The notes beneath the pieces are model-generated. The model made no database searches. It had not been told where the DNA came from and saw only the letters and a list, made by a program, of their open reading frames with translations. A stretch of 64,000 nt of DNA, taken from positions 16,478,564 through 16,542,563 of the forward strand of contig JALGQZ010000009.1 in assembly GCA_023105745.1 (NCBI GenBank), written 5' to 3'. Below are positions 30,361 through 42,724 of this stretch, piece after piece (within the stretch, counting starts at the first letter, position 1; the number at the start of each line of letters is the position of its first letter). Source of the DNA: Austropuccinia psidii. Its lineage: Eukaryota > Basidiomycota > Pucciniomycetes > Pucciniales > Sphaerophragmiaceae. The position numbers were made by a program, and so were the translations under genes.

Positions 30361-31781
30361 CAGGAAGCGTACAACACCAATACCCTCCGATTTGGACCTT
30401 ATCAAGATATGGCCAAATGTTTCTTTCTTTATTTTTCATTTCTTTTCTTTATTACCATTTCAATTTATGCCAATCATCATAATTCAAGACATTCATTACT
30501 TCAAGTCAATTATGGCAATTCATTTCAGAATTCATTTGAGGCAATTCATCTCAGAAGTCATTTATGGCAATTCTTTTCAATTTTATGGTGCTTGGTGGGG
30601 AGTGGAAGTTATGAAAGTAAGTTCCATCTCCTGGTATGCATCCCTGAGGGTTCTACTTCTTGCAAAACATTATCTTGGCCACCCTGTGAGCATCAAATGC
30701 TTGGTTTTCATTTTGTAGACACTTCTTGGCCAGAATCAAGCAACTCACCACAAGAAGGACCAACCATCAGGATTTTCTTTATTTCTGTTTCTTTATTCTC
30801 TTTTTCTCTCTTTTTCTTTTATTTTCTTTACTTGTATAATCTTCTTTCTTTCACTTCTCTAAATCAGCAGCATCCCCTCCCCAAGTCACATATTGGGAGG
30901 TTCCATATATGTTTTATTTTTTCTTTTTTCTTTTAGTAGTATAAGAGTGGGAATAGAAGTCAATCCAAACACAACAAGGACAAGGAAACTAGTTTCTCTA
31001 CCCAATCATCAAAAGTTCACTGGAAGTCATCATTTTGTTCATCTTCATACCAGTCAAATTTGGAAATGCAGAAGCAGAAGATTCAAGACGTCCAAATGAG
31101 TCCATTTCAATCCAAAGGAAATTGAGCTCAAGAATGGGGCCATAACTCATTTATGGACCCCCCTCAAAGCCTCAATAATGAAGACTCAATGCCCCTTGGG
31201 GCTTGATTCATTACTCTGGGCACCCCCTGCAAACTTGGGGAGGCCATGATCTTGATGGTCCTGGACCCCATCAATGGATCCAGGCCATGATTGGTGATTT
31301 TTTGGCCCTGAGCCAATTTCAGGTTTTCTGGCACTCCTGGGGCAAGGGGGCCTCCAATAGCCCCTGCAGACCACGGTGTACGGCCCACGGCGTATGGCCC
31401 GTGGACCGTAGGACCCAAAAGACTAACAAAAGGCCAACAATGGCCATATACTCCATATATACAAAAATCACCAAGAACCAAAGAAAAGGCCAAAATGGCC
31501 ATAGAGACATCAATCATCAAGATTCATCAGAGAAAAGGCCAAAAGACACAATCATCATGGAAGGCTGTTTGAGGCCATTTCGGAGGTCAAAGGGGAAAAG
31601 ACCCCTGGAAGTTTTATTGCCTGTTTTTTTTTCAATTGGGCTGGCCAGATGGGTACACTTCATATACTCATCTGGCATCATTTTTTGAGCACAGGAGCTC
31701 TGTGGCCATCATTTTGGGATACAACCCAAGGCCACACCCAAGGACAGTTATTGATTGAACCAGAAGAATAATGCATATTTC
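30250..31781 (+). other. 3' non-coding region of element D with duplicated module
   Basis: No coding sequence supported. Two imperfect copies of a module of about 145 bp lie at 30217-30360 and 30589-30735. Each has tttatggtgcttggtgggga, then GAAAGTAAG followed by an expanse ending near a second GTAAG or TTTTGTAG. Element F has the same pair (51427-51570, 51688-51815). The part 31140-31660 is GC-richer with direct and inverted short repeats (31368-31412). The region resumes at 33220 after the solo LTR. Confidence 0.6.
30589..30735 (+). repeat. 3' module copy 2 of chromovirus D
   Basis: Second copy, with GAAAGTAAGTTCC and an acceptor-like ttttcattttgtag at about 30718. See 51427 and 51688 for the homologous pair in F. 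Confidence 0.55.
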
Positions 31782-33219
31782 TGTCAGCCTGTGACTCAAA
31801 ACCAGAGCACAAGCATGACAGCCAAAATACCATAAACCAATGGTATAGCCAAGATACCACCAAAACATGGAGCTGAGCCAAATTATCTCAAAAAGTATCA
31901 AAAGATAGAGGAAACTCACCTCTTTCTGAAAATATAAGTCCCATCACCATAGGACAAGAAATAACAAAGTTATTCCTGCTCAAAGTTATTGCTGAGCATA
32001 AACCTTAATTTTCACCTCTCATCTAAAATATAGAAGGAGAGGCTTAACCCCATCAAATGGGTATTAAAAATAAAGCTCTAAGCCAGGGCTAACTAATGGT
32101 ACAAGCCAAACTGAGCTAGCACCAATATTACTGGAGTTATGGTCAATTTCAGGCCAAATAAGGGTGAACAAAACATTCACCTCCCATCTAACTTCTACAG
32201 TTTTAGTGTGGGATACCTGAAGTGGGGTATCTTTGGAAAGAGCACAATCAGGGCTATCAGATGGTGCCATCCACTTCTTCATATCTCAACTATAACAGAA
32301 GTTATGAGGCAAACAAGCTCAATACAGCTTTTTGCCTAAACCATGCCTATGTACAAAAAACCTTGTACATGGGATAACTTTGCCATATTTATTGATAACC
32401 ATACCAAATTGGGTACTATTGTGTAGAGCTCATACAGGGCTATCTGATGAACCAACTTTGAGCATGATATCTCAAAAATTGACAGAGGTATGGCTAGTTT
32501 AAGGTCAGAATCCCACCTGCTGTCATATACAGCCTTACCATGGGATAATATCCCATAATCATGAATATGAGGTTTCAAATAGACGAAGAAGCATGTTTTT
32601 ACTTCAATACCTCATATGTCAGTCAATACTGGGGTCCCATACAGTTTCTCTACAGCATTCTACGCGTTATACACGTCAGAATCAGGCTGTGAGGTCCCCA
32701 GATGAAAAGTTTCACCCTGTATTGGTGAAAACCACCCAGATGTGGTTTCAAAACCACATCTGAGCGCAATTAAGGTTATACAGGCTGTTTGCAAACCACA
32801 AGCCAGTACTATAAAGTGAAAAAATCTTCACTTCCTCTACGTGGAAAGGCCTAGCACCCTTTCCACCCCATTTCAGGATAAAAAGGAGGCTTTTCACAGC
32901 CAGAATTGTTTCCTCATCCTGCTCTTGAATAAACTACGTAGTAAACTGTCAAAAACAGTTTTACTCTTGGTTAATAATCAGGTATAATTATAAATTCAAT
33001 TATTGTAGTCTTTTATTATTGTAACCCAACAGACAAAGCTGCACCCAGGGCTTTCAACAGCGCTCACCACCACTATATCATATATAGTAAAGCCCTTTTA
33101 TTTTAAATCAAAAAATATTTTAACCTTATAACTCTTTTTTTAACTATTTTACCGTGTCACAAACATAGATAAAGTTGTATTTAGCCTATTTACACCTTGA
33201 TCATAGCTTCATCCTGACA
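31782..33219 (+). repeat. Solo LTR of the A family inserted in element D
   Basis: 1438 bp, TGTCAG to CCTGACA, flanked by the perfect 5-bp duplication atttc (31777-31781 and 33220-33224). It carries the palindrome (32737-32762), the TATA-like GGATAAAAAGG (32876-32886) and bZIP-like ACGTCA near 32675. No internal element sequence. Confidence 0.95.
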
Positions 33220-33423
33220 ATTTCGAAGTGGAATACTTACTCAAGTTTGAAAAAAGGGGGGAATCAATTTAATTGACGGAGAAGAATTGTAAATGATTTT
33301 CAGGAAAATGGTCAAGAGGAAAAAAAAAGTTTTAAAAAGAATTTTTTTTTTGAAAAAAATTTGGGGAAAATGAGAGGCCACTCAAGAGTGGCAGGGTATT
33401 ATGGTGTTCGGGAGCCCACCAGC

Positions 33424-33437
33424 TTCAAGAGGGGGAT
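33424..33437 (+). other. Polypurine tract of element D
   Basis: Purine run tcaagagggggata directly before the 3' LTR, the expected start site of plus-strand DNA synthesis in LTR elements. Element F has aaggtggggta in the same place (52201-52211). Confidence 0.7.
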
Positions 33438-33439
33438 AC

Positions 33440-34200
33440 TGTAACAACCATCCATCAGGGGTAAGGGTATTCATTCACATACTCACTCAAACACCTCAAA
33501 ATCAGAAGTTCCACTGTTGCATGAATATTCAGTTTCAGCAATCTTCAGTTCTGAAACATGCATACAGCCTGGTACCTCAATACAGCCTGTCAACATCTGT
33601 ACAGGTTGGATTCACCCAATACAGTTTCAATACACCAGGATGAAACTTTATGATCACTCAAATTCACCACACCTCTTGTACAGCTTCTGTACAGCTGTAC
33701 AGGACCTGTATTGGCCAGACTCAATTCAATCATCAAGTATTCTCATGAAAATTCTTCCTTTGGATCAGGGCTGGTGATTCTCACATATACCAGCCCCTCT
33801 TTCTCCCCCTGGGGACTTTTCCCCAGTTCATTAATTTAGTTTATTTATTATTTTATGAATATTCTTATCCTTATTTTGGGTATTATATTTATTTAATATT
33901 AAGTTAGTCTTTGCATTTCTCTCTTTGCCTGTACAGTATGAGTTGGGTGGCCATATCTTTATTAACCCTTCTCTTTTGATTCTGACAGGTTGAAACAGTG
34001 GACTTGGACTTGTTTGTGGTTGGCTCTTCTATTCTTTTATTCTTATTCTTTTGTTGCTGCTTTCTTATATTCATTCTTTTAGTAATTCATCTTTAACACT
34101 CTTAAGTGTATCCTTTCTTACCATATCCTTGATCCCTCCATAAGTGAGTCCCAGTTTACTGAGTGCCAGGCCCTCTTCACTTCAAAGAGCCCCTGTGACA
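33440..34200 (+). repeat. 3' LTR of element D (761 bp)
   Basis: TGTAACAACC at the start and CCCTGTGACA at the end. The downstream half (CCCCTGGGGACTTTTCCCC, TGACAGGTTGAAACAGTGG, gagtgcCaggcc) matches the LTR of F and, in reverse, the solo LTR 52547-53996. No 5' partner exists because D is truncated. 34201-34493 behind it shows nothing I can name apart from the start of the SNF2 pseudogene. Confidence 0.85.
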
Positions 34201-34493
34201 TGATCCCTCCTCATCTCAAAAACCCAATATAGCATTGATGTTCTTCACATGTTATTCAAACATTCTATTCATAATTGAAAGCTTTCAAACACAAGATTTC
34301 AAGCTTAAAATGCCCAAAGAATATGACTGTAATACTCATAGTCAATGACAGCTCTTTACTCCAACATTCACCGCTTCTAACTCAAAGCCAGCTTCATATC
34401 CTGCTGTTTCATCATTGATTTCCAAGCAAAAACTGATAAAATTACCCAGTGGATCAGACCTCCCCATTCCATTATTCAAACCCCCCTCCTCCC

Positions 34494-36292
34494 TCATCAA
34501 AAGACTGGACTAGCTTTTCTCTGGGATTGAGAAATCCCCAATGGCCAATCAGCCCATAACCTTTGGGCCACCTCACCCCCAGGATCCACTTTTAATGCCA
34601 GGAACATCATTACAAACAAGGTTTTTAGCTCATTTGAATCCCTTTCAACCAATAACCCTCTTGAAGGACTGCGCGCGGATGATATGGGATTAGGTAGAAC
34701 CATTCAGGCCATTTCTCTAATTGTTACCTCCAAGGAGTGGATGATTGCAAACCCCCATTGCTCCACGCCCACCATGATCATCTGCCCCCCTTGCTTAATT
34801 ACCAACTGGCATTTAGAAATATCCAAGCATGCTCAGGCTGGCGCGCTGCATGCCAAAATCTACCATGGTCCCACTCGTCACTCATTATCCGAGGCCAAAA
34901 TCTTAGAATATGATATCATCATTACTTCTTACAATACTATCACCGAAGAATTTGAGTAAACCAATACCTCTACATCATTAATTTTTCAAATCAATTGGCA
35001 TTGTATAATTTTGGATGAAGCACAGTGAGTGTCTGAGCTTAAATTATTCAAATTACCTTCTATATCCAATAATTCTTCCCCCATCTTATAGCTATATTTG
35101 CTCTAAATACACTGCCACTCACTGTGCCATTAACAGCCTCCTTTCATCCCGTCAAATATGTTTAATGGGCACACCTATTCACAAGACCATTTATGAGCTT
35201 TTGGGCATAATATTATTCATCACCCAACCCCAGAGCTCAGATCAAGATGACTGGTCACCATTCATCCTGAGTAGTCTTTCAAAAGGTAGCAATGATATTT
35301 TGCATTTGGCATTGCAGCATTTAAGTTTGCGCTGCACCAAAACCACACATCTCAAATCCCTCCCCACTATTAGCCATCATTATGAGCTGCTCCCACCCAA
35401 CCCAACCATGCAGAAAGAATATTCAACATTATACAAAGAATTGCTATCATCAAAAAGCAAAGGACCAGGAGAATTTTTCAGAAATATTAATAAGCTGTGA
35501 ATATGTTGTAACCATCACATCATGCTTAACACAATTGTGGAGGTGGATTTGGAAGACCACGAGGGCAGGAGCACTCAGGATAACTCCCCAACAATCACAC
35601 AAACTATTTTTGATGTGGAAACATGCATTATAACTAGTAAAATTTCACACCTCCTACAAAGCTTAATGAAGAACAAACAAAAAAGGTGTGGTCCAACCAA
35701 ATTGGTGGCTTATAGACAATGGACCCATGTTCTTATTCTGTGAGTTAATTCTAATATGCATCCATTACCAATTGAATATATCTGACTGTTTTGTATTGTA
35801 GAATTGGTATTGCACTTGCCCATCACTCTATCCTTTCAGCACGAATTGATGGAACAATTACAGCACGAGCGCAGGAGAAGGCACTGGAGAATTTCTTCAA
35901 TAATCCTGAATGTGAAGTACTGATTTCATCCATTGCCGCAGCTGGAACTGGCCTCAATATAACTTGTGCTAATATTTTCTATTTAATGGTGAGGGGGCCC
36001 CCAAAATTCTACCCTGATTTTCGGACCCTGACATCCACATTTCCAGGAGCCCAATTGGAACCCAGCCATGCAGGCTCAGGCTGTTGATTGACTCCATTGT
36101 ATTGGCCAACAACAACCTGTAAAGGTCATCCACTATATCACTCCTCATTCAGTTAAGGTCAACATGCGGAAGGTAACTTTAAAGCTCATCTTTGACCCTG
36201 ATTTTCTTGCTATTCTAAAATCCTTCCCTATGGTAATGCCATATTCTAATCACCAATAGGTCCAAGAAAAGAAAAAATCATTAACTGCATGA
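34494..36292 (+). pseudogene. SNF2-family helicase/ATPase pseudogene
   Basis: Reads KTGLAFLWD, stop, EIPNG, then GSTFNARNIITNK and LEGLRADDMGLGRTIQAISL (Walker A with Lys replaced by Arg). After this come CPPCLITNWHLEISKHAQ and ILDEAH (DEAH box split by intron 35025-35091), QICLMGTPIHKTIYELLGI, RCTKTTHLKSLPTI, CNHHIMLNT, SARIDGTITARAQEKALE, ISSIAAAGTGLNITCANI and EPNWNPAMQAQAVD, stop, LHCIGQQQPVKVIHY. Four small introns (35025-35091, 35740-35801, 35989-36046, 36173-36259) restore phase exactly. Stops: TGA 34528, TAA 34957, TGA 35498, TGA 36089; three look like CGA to TGA. By family knowledge SNF2 ATPases move DNA through nucleosomes. No RING between the helicase halves. The N-terminus is not seen. 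Confidence 0.88.
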
Positions 36293-36599
36293 GCCTTACT
36301 GATATTATATAATTTGTGTTTGACCAAGTTGATAGCACCTGCTCACCCTGGTACAGGTCCACAACTATGAACACCATGAGCTGGATTGAACTCCTTCAAT
36401 ATTTCCTCAATGAAAATGAGCAATAGAGTATTATCTCTAAGGGAGACGGTGATACATTCCAATTCATATTGTCTATATTCTGACATATTTAGCAAGTTGT
36501 TGCATCTTTAAGAAATAATAATCAGATTGTATTACACCTGCACAAAGAATTCACAAAATGTTAATTTGTAACAATGCTATACATTTATCTTACTAAATT
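36293..36599. other. Interval between SNF2 pseudogene and minus-strand gene
   Basis: AT-rich sequence of about 300 bp with no frame, repeat or terminal motif that I can support. The two flanking genes converge on it. Confidence 0.4.
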
Positions 36600-38643
36600 A
36601 TTGCAGAGCATCACCATTTGGCCTAATAAATGGCATGTCAAGTATTTTGAGGGTGCTAATCTGCATCTTACTACAGCTCTTGAGCCAATCTTGATCAAAT
36701 ACCTGAAATGATAGGCCTTCCGGAATATCACCATCATCTGTCAATTAAAATTCTGGCAATCTATCAATAGTTCTTTTACCCTTTTTTTTAATATGATTAC
36801 AAAACTCTATGTCTCAATCCATTTTTAATACCAATTCATTAAACAACTGGGAGAGCCAGCGTAATTTCACTTTGCGGTAAACTTGACAGCCATTTTCCAG
36901 TACCTCCTCAGTATACAAGCATACTCAAGGGTCATTGAATTGTGATGCTAGAATGGGAAATTTAGCCGTATCACACCATTCACAACGGCACTCACAGGTC
37001 TGCACATAATCAACTAGATCATCATCAGTCTTTGTTCAAAATGATGGGACACAGTAACTAACCCTTTGACAAATCTTTGCAAGCTTTTGATTCTCCTTCT
37101 TTTTTACCAAAAACTCAGCATCCCTTTGAATAGACTTCCATTCTCTTTACAAATAAGTGAAATATTGCTCCATTAAAGCCGCCACAAACCCATACATATT
37201 ATGATCTTTGCTCCAACAGCAATGATGATACTTGGTGCTGAAAAGTGCAAGACGGAACATATGGTAAAACACCATAGACATCATCTCATTGAATGGATGT
37301 TTCCATGAGCTCTCCCAATCCCAAGTGAATCGCTTTAGTCCTAGCTTGTGGAGCTCATTTCTGCAGTAGCTTTGGAAACCATGAGACTAAACCTTTGTTA
37401 ATGGCTCATTGAAAACATCCTTGGGGACATATCCAAGATGACCAGCCACTTGAATTGCAATTTCACGCTCTTCTGTGCTGGGTGGTGCTGGTAGTGAGGA
37501 ACATCCTCATCCCTACCTTTGAGTAGGAACAGGAAATGGTCATGTACTGCTGATCTCATTCCATGGACATTCTCTGGAAGTTCTGCTTTCTGCCATATTT
37601 GTTGCTCCTTCTGGCTTGCACGTTTTGCCACATTGTGAGCTTTACGATCCTGGTTCCTTTGCTGTCTGACCTTGGATTGTTCAAGCATACTCTGGGCAAG
37701 GGGCATTTGAGGATTGGTGAACTCACTATTTGACTGAGTGCCATGCTCATGCGCCGTGAAATTGTCCCTCCTTGGTTCATCATTTGTTTCCATTTGAGTC
37801 GGAGACATGTTCTCATCCTCATCATCCACCATTTTTTCTCTTGATGAACTGGCATGAGCTGTTCTTGGTTTGGAGGCATATGGATGATGACGTCCAGTGA
37901 CTTTCTCTTTATGGACCAGAGGGGAAAATGCATAAATTTCATCACCTGCCATGCACCTCATCAGTTAATACATCAAAAAATCAATAAAGACTGGTCATAC
38001 TCACAATCTTCAATTGGCTCCTGAGATTGGAGTGACTTGCCTTTAGGTGCCATATCTAACCCATGAAAAAAACATATCAAATTGTGAAAAAGGTTATACT
38101 CCAAAATTAAAATGACTTACTTTGATGAAGCGTCAATCCTGGATTTCCCTCTGACAGGCCACTCCAAGTTACATTTTCCAATGGTCTTTTTTGTTGCCCC
38201 CCATCCATGCGCCTTTCATTGCCCACATGAACCTGAGATCCTGATGGAATATTGAAGGTTGGCTGTTTACTTTATCCAAAGGGATCCTGGGATGCGACTG
38301 GATTCCGACCGGGATTAAGGAGGAACTCATGTGGAAATTTTGAATAGGAATTAGCGTTTGATGAGATTTGAGGTGTGCCTTCTGGCCCCTGAGACACATG
38401 CATTTGTGTTTTAGTGGGAGCCAGGGGAATTAGAGTGACGGAAATATTTGGGATTGACCAAGTGCTTGAAGTTGGAGCCTTTGGATTTCCCACATCAATG
38501 TTAAGACCTGATACATTCATTGAGGATTAGAGAGGAACGTTGGGACTCAATGGTGACTGTGTTTGAACATATTCTATGCTATATTCACTATCTGAGTCAT
38601 GAACAGAACCTGAACGGGATCTATGTGACTTGGAAGATGACAT
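36600..38643 (-). pseudogene. Unknown multi-exon protein divergent from Tnp2 transposase
   Basis: Starts MSSSKSHRSRSGSVHDSDSE at 38643 (minus), is broken by a TAG after SPNVPL, and continues MNVSGLNIDVGNPKAP, PNISVTLIPLAP and GRNPVASQDPFG. A donor-like GTAAGT follows near 38120. The next exon (37961-37398) gives an acidic segment, MPLAQSMLEQSKVRQQRNQD, a basic helix (KRASQKEQQIWQKAELP) and FLLKGRDEDVPHYQHHP. Further down are RFTWDWESSWKHPFNEMMSM, FYHMFRLALFSTKYHH, AALMEQYF and KENQKLAKICQR, with stops. No domain known to me. The head-to-head place next to Tnp2 suggests the second protein of a CACTA-like transposon. Confidence 0.55.
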
Positions 38644-39604
38644 AAGGGCCAAAAAAGTACAGTAAGATTTATAACTAGATAAAACACCTCAGTATCATGA
38701 TAAAATAGAGTGATATGAGATGAAATCTTTTCAAATTTAGAATAGAGATACTCTATGAATATTTCTAAAAAGAGTCTTATTGGAAGTTCAATAAGCCTCT
38801 TTTTAGGAGAATCCTCCCTGCCTCCTTTTGAGCTCCTCTGCTTTTGTCGGAAACCACCCTGCACAGCCTACCGCCATATAATGTAATATTCCCTTGATCT
38901 CAAAGGGGACCCAAAATCCATAAGTAATCATATTTGGTAACATTTCCACCTCCCCATTGTCACATTTTGTGAATTATCCAAACTGCCAATATATGCATTG
39001 AAATTCCACAGCATTGTACATCTGTAAAGGGGTATATTAATGAAGGATTTACCCACAAAAGAGACATCACCTTTTCAAGAAAGGCAAGACAATCCAGATC
39101 ACATTCCAACCAATTAAAAGCCTGATGCACTCAAACCAAATACCAAGACTTTATCTGCACTCCAACCCCTTATGTAATAGAGTTGTATTGTTATGTCTGT
39201 AATAAGGTTTAAGCCATGTACAATGGCGTGCAAGCGTACATGGTTTGAATGTCAATCCCCTCAATTCAATGTTGACACATCCCTATTGGAATGCCCCTCA
39301 AGGGTCAAAACCGCAGTATCACCATGTGTAAGTAAATTAGAATATGTATGAGCATTGAGAAGCATGGCATTTTACCCAATCAAACTCCTAACCAATTCTG
39401 CCATCCAGATGAGACATGTTACACTTTATCAGCTTCAGCTCACGCAACATTACAAATGGGATAAAATTCTCAGATGGCTCAAATCATCTCCCCCTTCATA
39501 AATAATCACTCAATTTTTTTTCCAATTAATAACACTCCTAAACACTTTCACATCAGCCATAGATATTTATACACAAACCAACCATACTCCCAATTCCTGC
39601 AACA
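38644..39604. other. Intergenic region between the divergent genes
   Basis: About 960 bp; it should hold both promoters. A short inverted repeat with 8-base arms (ccatgtac/gtacatgg) lies at about 39214-39243. No conserved gene seen; the small frame 38574-38864 (minus) contains the start of the divergent gene in another frame. Confidence 0.4.
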
Positions 39605-42600
39605 ATGACAACCTGCCGCTATTCCTCAATGCGTATATGCATGTGTCAACACTACTCAACTCAAACACACTCTTCCACTGAGGTTGATAGGCACGGAGTT
39701 GCCTTTACACCTTTCCAATATAAACAGCACATTAAAAAGCTCAAATCAACCATTGCACCCAAATCTCTTCCAAACATCCCTACTTATGCATCAGGATCTG
39801 AGTGTCCAAAGCTTCTATTGGATTAAATATTTCTAGCTGTTTATTCACAATTGACCCAAAGCACCATCTCCACTGCACCCGGTCTAAATTCAACTGCACA
39901 GAAACTATACAGCAGCAGTCAAACCCTTCCCCCACAAGACCTTGGAATGATAATATCTGCCATTCTATCATTAAGGTATAATATACCCCACAGGGCTTCA
40001 CACATTCTCAACCATTCCCTAAACCTGCTGATCAAGTCCAGAATCTCAAGCTCCGGTGGTCCCCCCACTCCTGCATTCCATATACCTCAAGATCTGAGTA
40101 CCATATTTGAACATCTCCAATTGGAACCAGTGAGTCAAAGCTATATATATTGTCCTCAATGTTTCTCTCTTAATTGCCTTACTGAATAAGTAACAACTGA
40201 TCAACCCCACCATAAATTCCATAAAGACCCAAATGATCATGATCCCCCTTGCACACAATAATTAGGCAAATTAATCCATTCATTTGAACCCAACACCCAA
40301 AACACAACCAACATGAAGCTAAAATTTATACCAACAAAACATTTCATTTATCAGCCATTCTAATATTGGCTTGCCAGATTTCTCCAGCAGGCTGGAATTA
40401 TGGAAATTCTGCTTCAACATCAACAATCCCAAACTCCCAAAGGTTCCCCAAAATGTGACCTCTGGGATGGATTGGTCTGGAGACGCTTCACTGGAACTAG
40501 AAATATCAAAGACCCCCCATTCATTTCCAATCCTGGTGCATTGGCCTTCTCCATTTATGTGGACTGGTTTAATGCACATGGAAAGTCAACCCGGTGGGCC
40601 AGCATTGGACCTATCATGCTTATTTGTCTTAATCTCCCCCCAAGTGAAAGATTGAAGCCAGAGAATTTCCCTTCAATTGAATTACCTATTAATGCCACTC
40701 ATCAACGAGCTCAAAGAGCTATGGAAAGGTTACCATTTTTCACCCACCTCAACAGGTCCTTCAGGATCCTTTATCCGTGTTGCCTTCCTCACAGCCATTG
40801 CGGATGTGGTCACCATGGGAAAGCTTACTGGATTTATTTCCCATTAAGGCAACCACTTTTGTAATTTTTTCACCATTTGCAAAGCTCAAATTGAAGAAAT
40901 TGGTCCTCAATTTCACTACACACGCTCATACCAAAATCATAAATCAACCATTGCCAAATGGCTTTGGGCAACCCCACAACAAAGACAAGAAATTTTCTCT
41001 GAGTATGGAGTGCAATATTCAATTTTGGAAGACCTTCCATATTGGGATGCAACCAGAATGGTTAATCTTGATATAATGCATAATTTAATACTTGGAATTT
41101 TGAAGGATCATGCAGCTTTCAAATTGTGCATTCCAGAGTCCAAATCAAAAATATAGCTCAGGTCCCGCACGAAATCCAATGACACCAACAGTTGAGACTC
41201 AAATTCCATGAGCTCCAACAGCTCTCTTGATAAAATCACATTGAGAGAGGCCCACTCCCTGAGAAGAGACGCAGCAAAAATAATAAATGAGCCACTCCCC
41301 ACTACTTCCATCCAAAAAAACTACTTCCCAATGCCCACCCCTCACTAAGAACATCCATCTAGTGGTTCTGCAGAGATTCCTTCATTTGATGCGGATTACC
41401 TCCCCACTTCTGAAATCCCCTCTTAATTGGATATCACTGCACTGAATGATCATGAGATCAAGGGTGAGGCTCTGGAGCATCTCCGAAAAATCATATCTGA
41501 GACAAAAATTCCCTCATCATGGACCAGAGTACCTTGCAACATGGGTTCCCCCTCTCATGGTAGCTTAATAGCCGCTGAATGGGCTCTCTTATATAAGGTC
41601 TATATTCCATTTTTAATGCTCAGTCAACAGATGTCATTAGATGTACACCAATCCGCCAACATTAAAAGTAAAATGGGTCAGTCAGAAGAACTTGCAAATG
41701 AACTAACCAAGAATACATTCCATTTGATTAGTGTTATCAACATTTCCACAAGCTGGACTGTTTCAATAGATGATGCGACTGAATTTGCTGAACATTGGAA
41801 AAAATTCCGCCTTTCTAATCAACACCTGTTCCCAAAACAGAAAAGTAAACCAAATCATCATTTTGCTGATCATATTCCCACACTCTTCCAATGTTGGGGC
41901 CCAGAACATACCTCAGCCACATGGGGTTATGAGCGCTTGATTGGAGTATTTGCAAAGATGCCAACAAATAAAAAAATATGTACATCAATTAATAAGATCA
42001 ATATATTCACATTGATTAAACACCTGAACTGAATAAGAATAACTTCTTGCAACTCTGAATAGATGATATAGATAAAACCTTACTTCTACATATCGGTTGA
42101 TGTTCCAACCTTTCTGTTCTCCTGAAATCCCCATCTGTGCCATGTGAAATAAAACAGCTTTTTGAATCACGGCCACCTGTCCTGTTCAATCACCATAAAC
42201 AAAATAAACCATCCCGCCATGACCAACAAAACTATGATTGCCTGGTTGAGTACTTACAAAATTTTCATCCAACAAGGGAAATAGTTGATTGGATCAGCTT
42301 AGACATTACCATGCAATCCACAAGTCATCCCACTTCAAGGATTGTCTCACCTTGGTGTTTGCCAGTTTCAAACATTAATATTGGGAACAATATATTTTCA
42401 ACTGAATCCAAAAATGTCAGCAACAGTGTGATATGTTTTATGAGGGGCAAGTCACGACAATTTGGTATTATTAATATCATTTTCAAAGTCTCTGAGCCAT
42501 CTAGCATACTGAAAAATAACTTTCTGATCTTAAAACCTTTGAAGATTGATGTGAACTTCTTACCAGATTTGCCACATCTCAATATTTATAAAGCTGTTGG

Positions 42601-42724
42601 TCTTGATGATGGACACTTGATTATATCTGAAGAAGAAATAGAAGGTAACTGTGGATTGTATGATAACAAAGTTCTGTCATGTGGACTGCTTGTAATGATA
42701 AAGCTGTTATTTCATGATATTTAG
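39605..42724 (+). pseudogene. Tnp2-family (CACTA-like) transposase, decayed
   Basis: Pieces in order: MTTCRYSSMRICMC and HGVAFTPFQYKQHIKKLKST (39605-39826); LGMIISAILSLRYNIPHRAS; CDLWDGLVWRRFTGTRNIKD, NPGALAFSIYVDWFNAHGKS, SIGPIMLICLNLPPSERLKP (40400-40680); HFCNFFTICKAQIEEIGPQF, ILEDLPYWDATRMVNLDIMH, NLILGILKDHAAFK (to about 41155); IPSSWTRVPCNMGSPSHGSL, HFADHIPTLFQCWGPEHTSA, TWGYERLIGVFAKMPTNKKI (41427-42032); ISLDITMQSTSH, NVSNSVICFMRGKSRQFGII, LNIYKAVGLDDGHLIISEEE (42137-42724). The block around LDIMHNLILG resembles the Tnp2 core. Stops and shifts between the pieces show decay, and some gaps may be introns. No terminal inverted repeats found. Confidence 0.78.

Larger units (their letters stand above)
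27175..34200 (+). mobile_element. 5'-truncated chromovirus D (Ty3/gypsy)
   Basis: Plus-strand remnant: RT, RNase H, integrase and chromodomain to 30247, a long 3' non-coding region to 33439 (with a solo A-family LTR at 31782-33219), a polypurine tract and a 761-bp 3' LTR ending at 34200. Homologous to element F, but it lacks everything upstream of RT. Two small deletions and several stops show it is dead. Confidence 0.88.

Noticed and set aside
31164..31520. 118-residue minus-strand frame in the 3' region of D
   Set aside because: Composition follows the GC-rich repeat block, other strand is open too (31203-31688), no motif; treated as element 3' sequence.
39214..39243. Inverted repeat ccatgtac/gtacatgg between the divergent genes as an operator or terminator
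   Set aside because: Arms of 8 bases are expected by chance in a window of this size; noted only in the intergenic entry.
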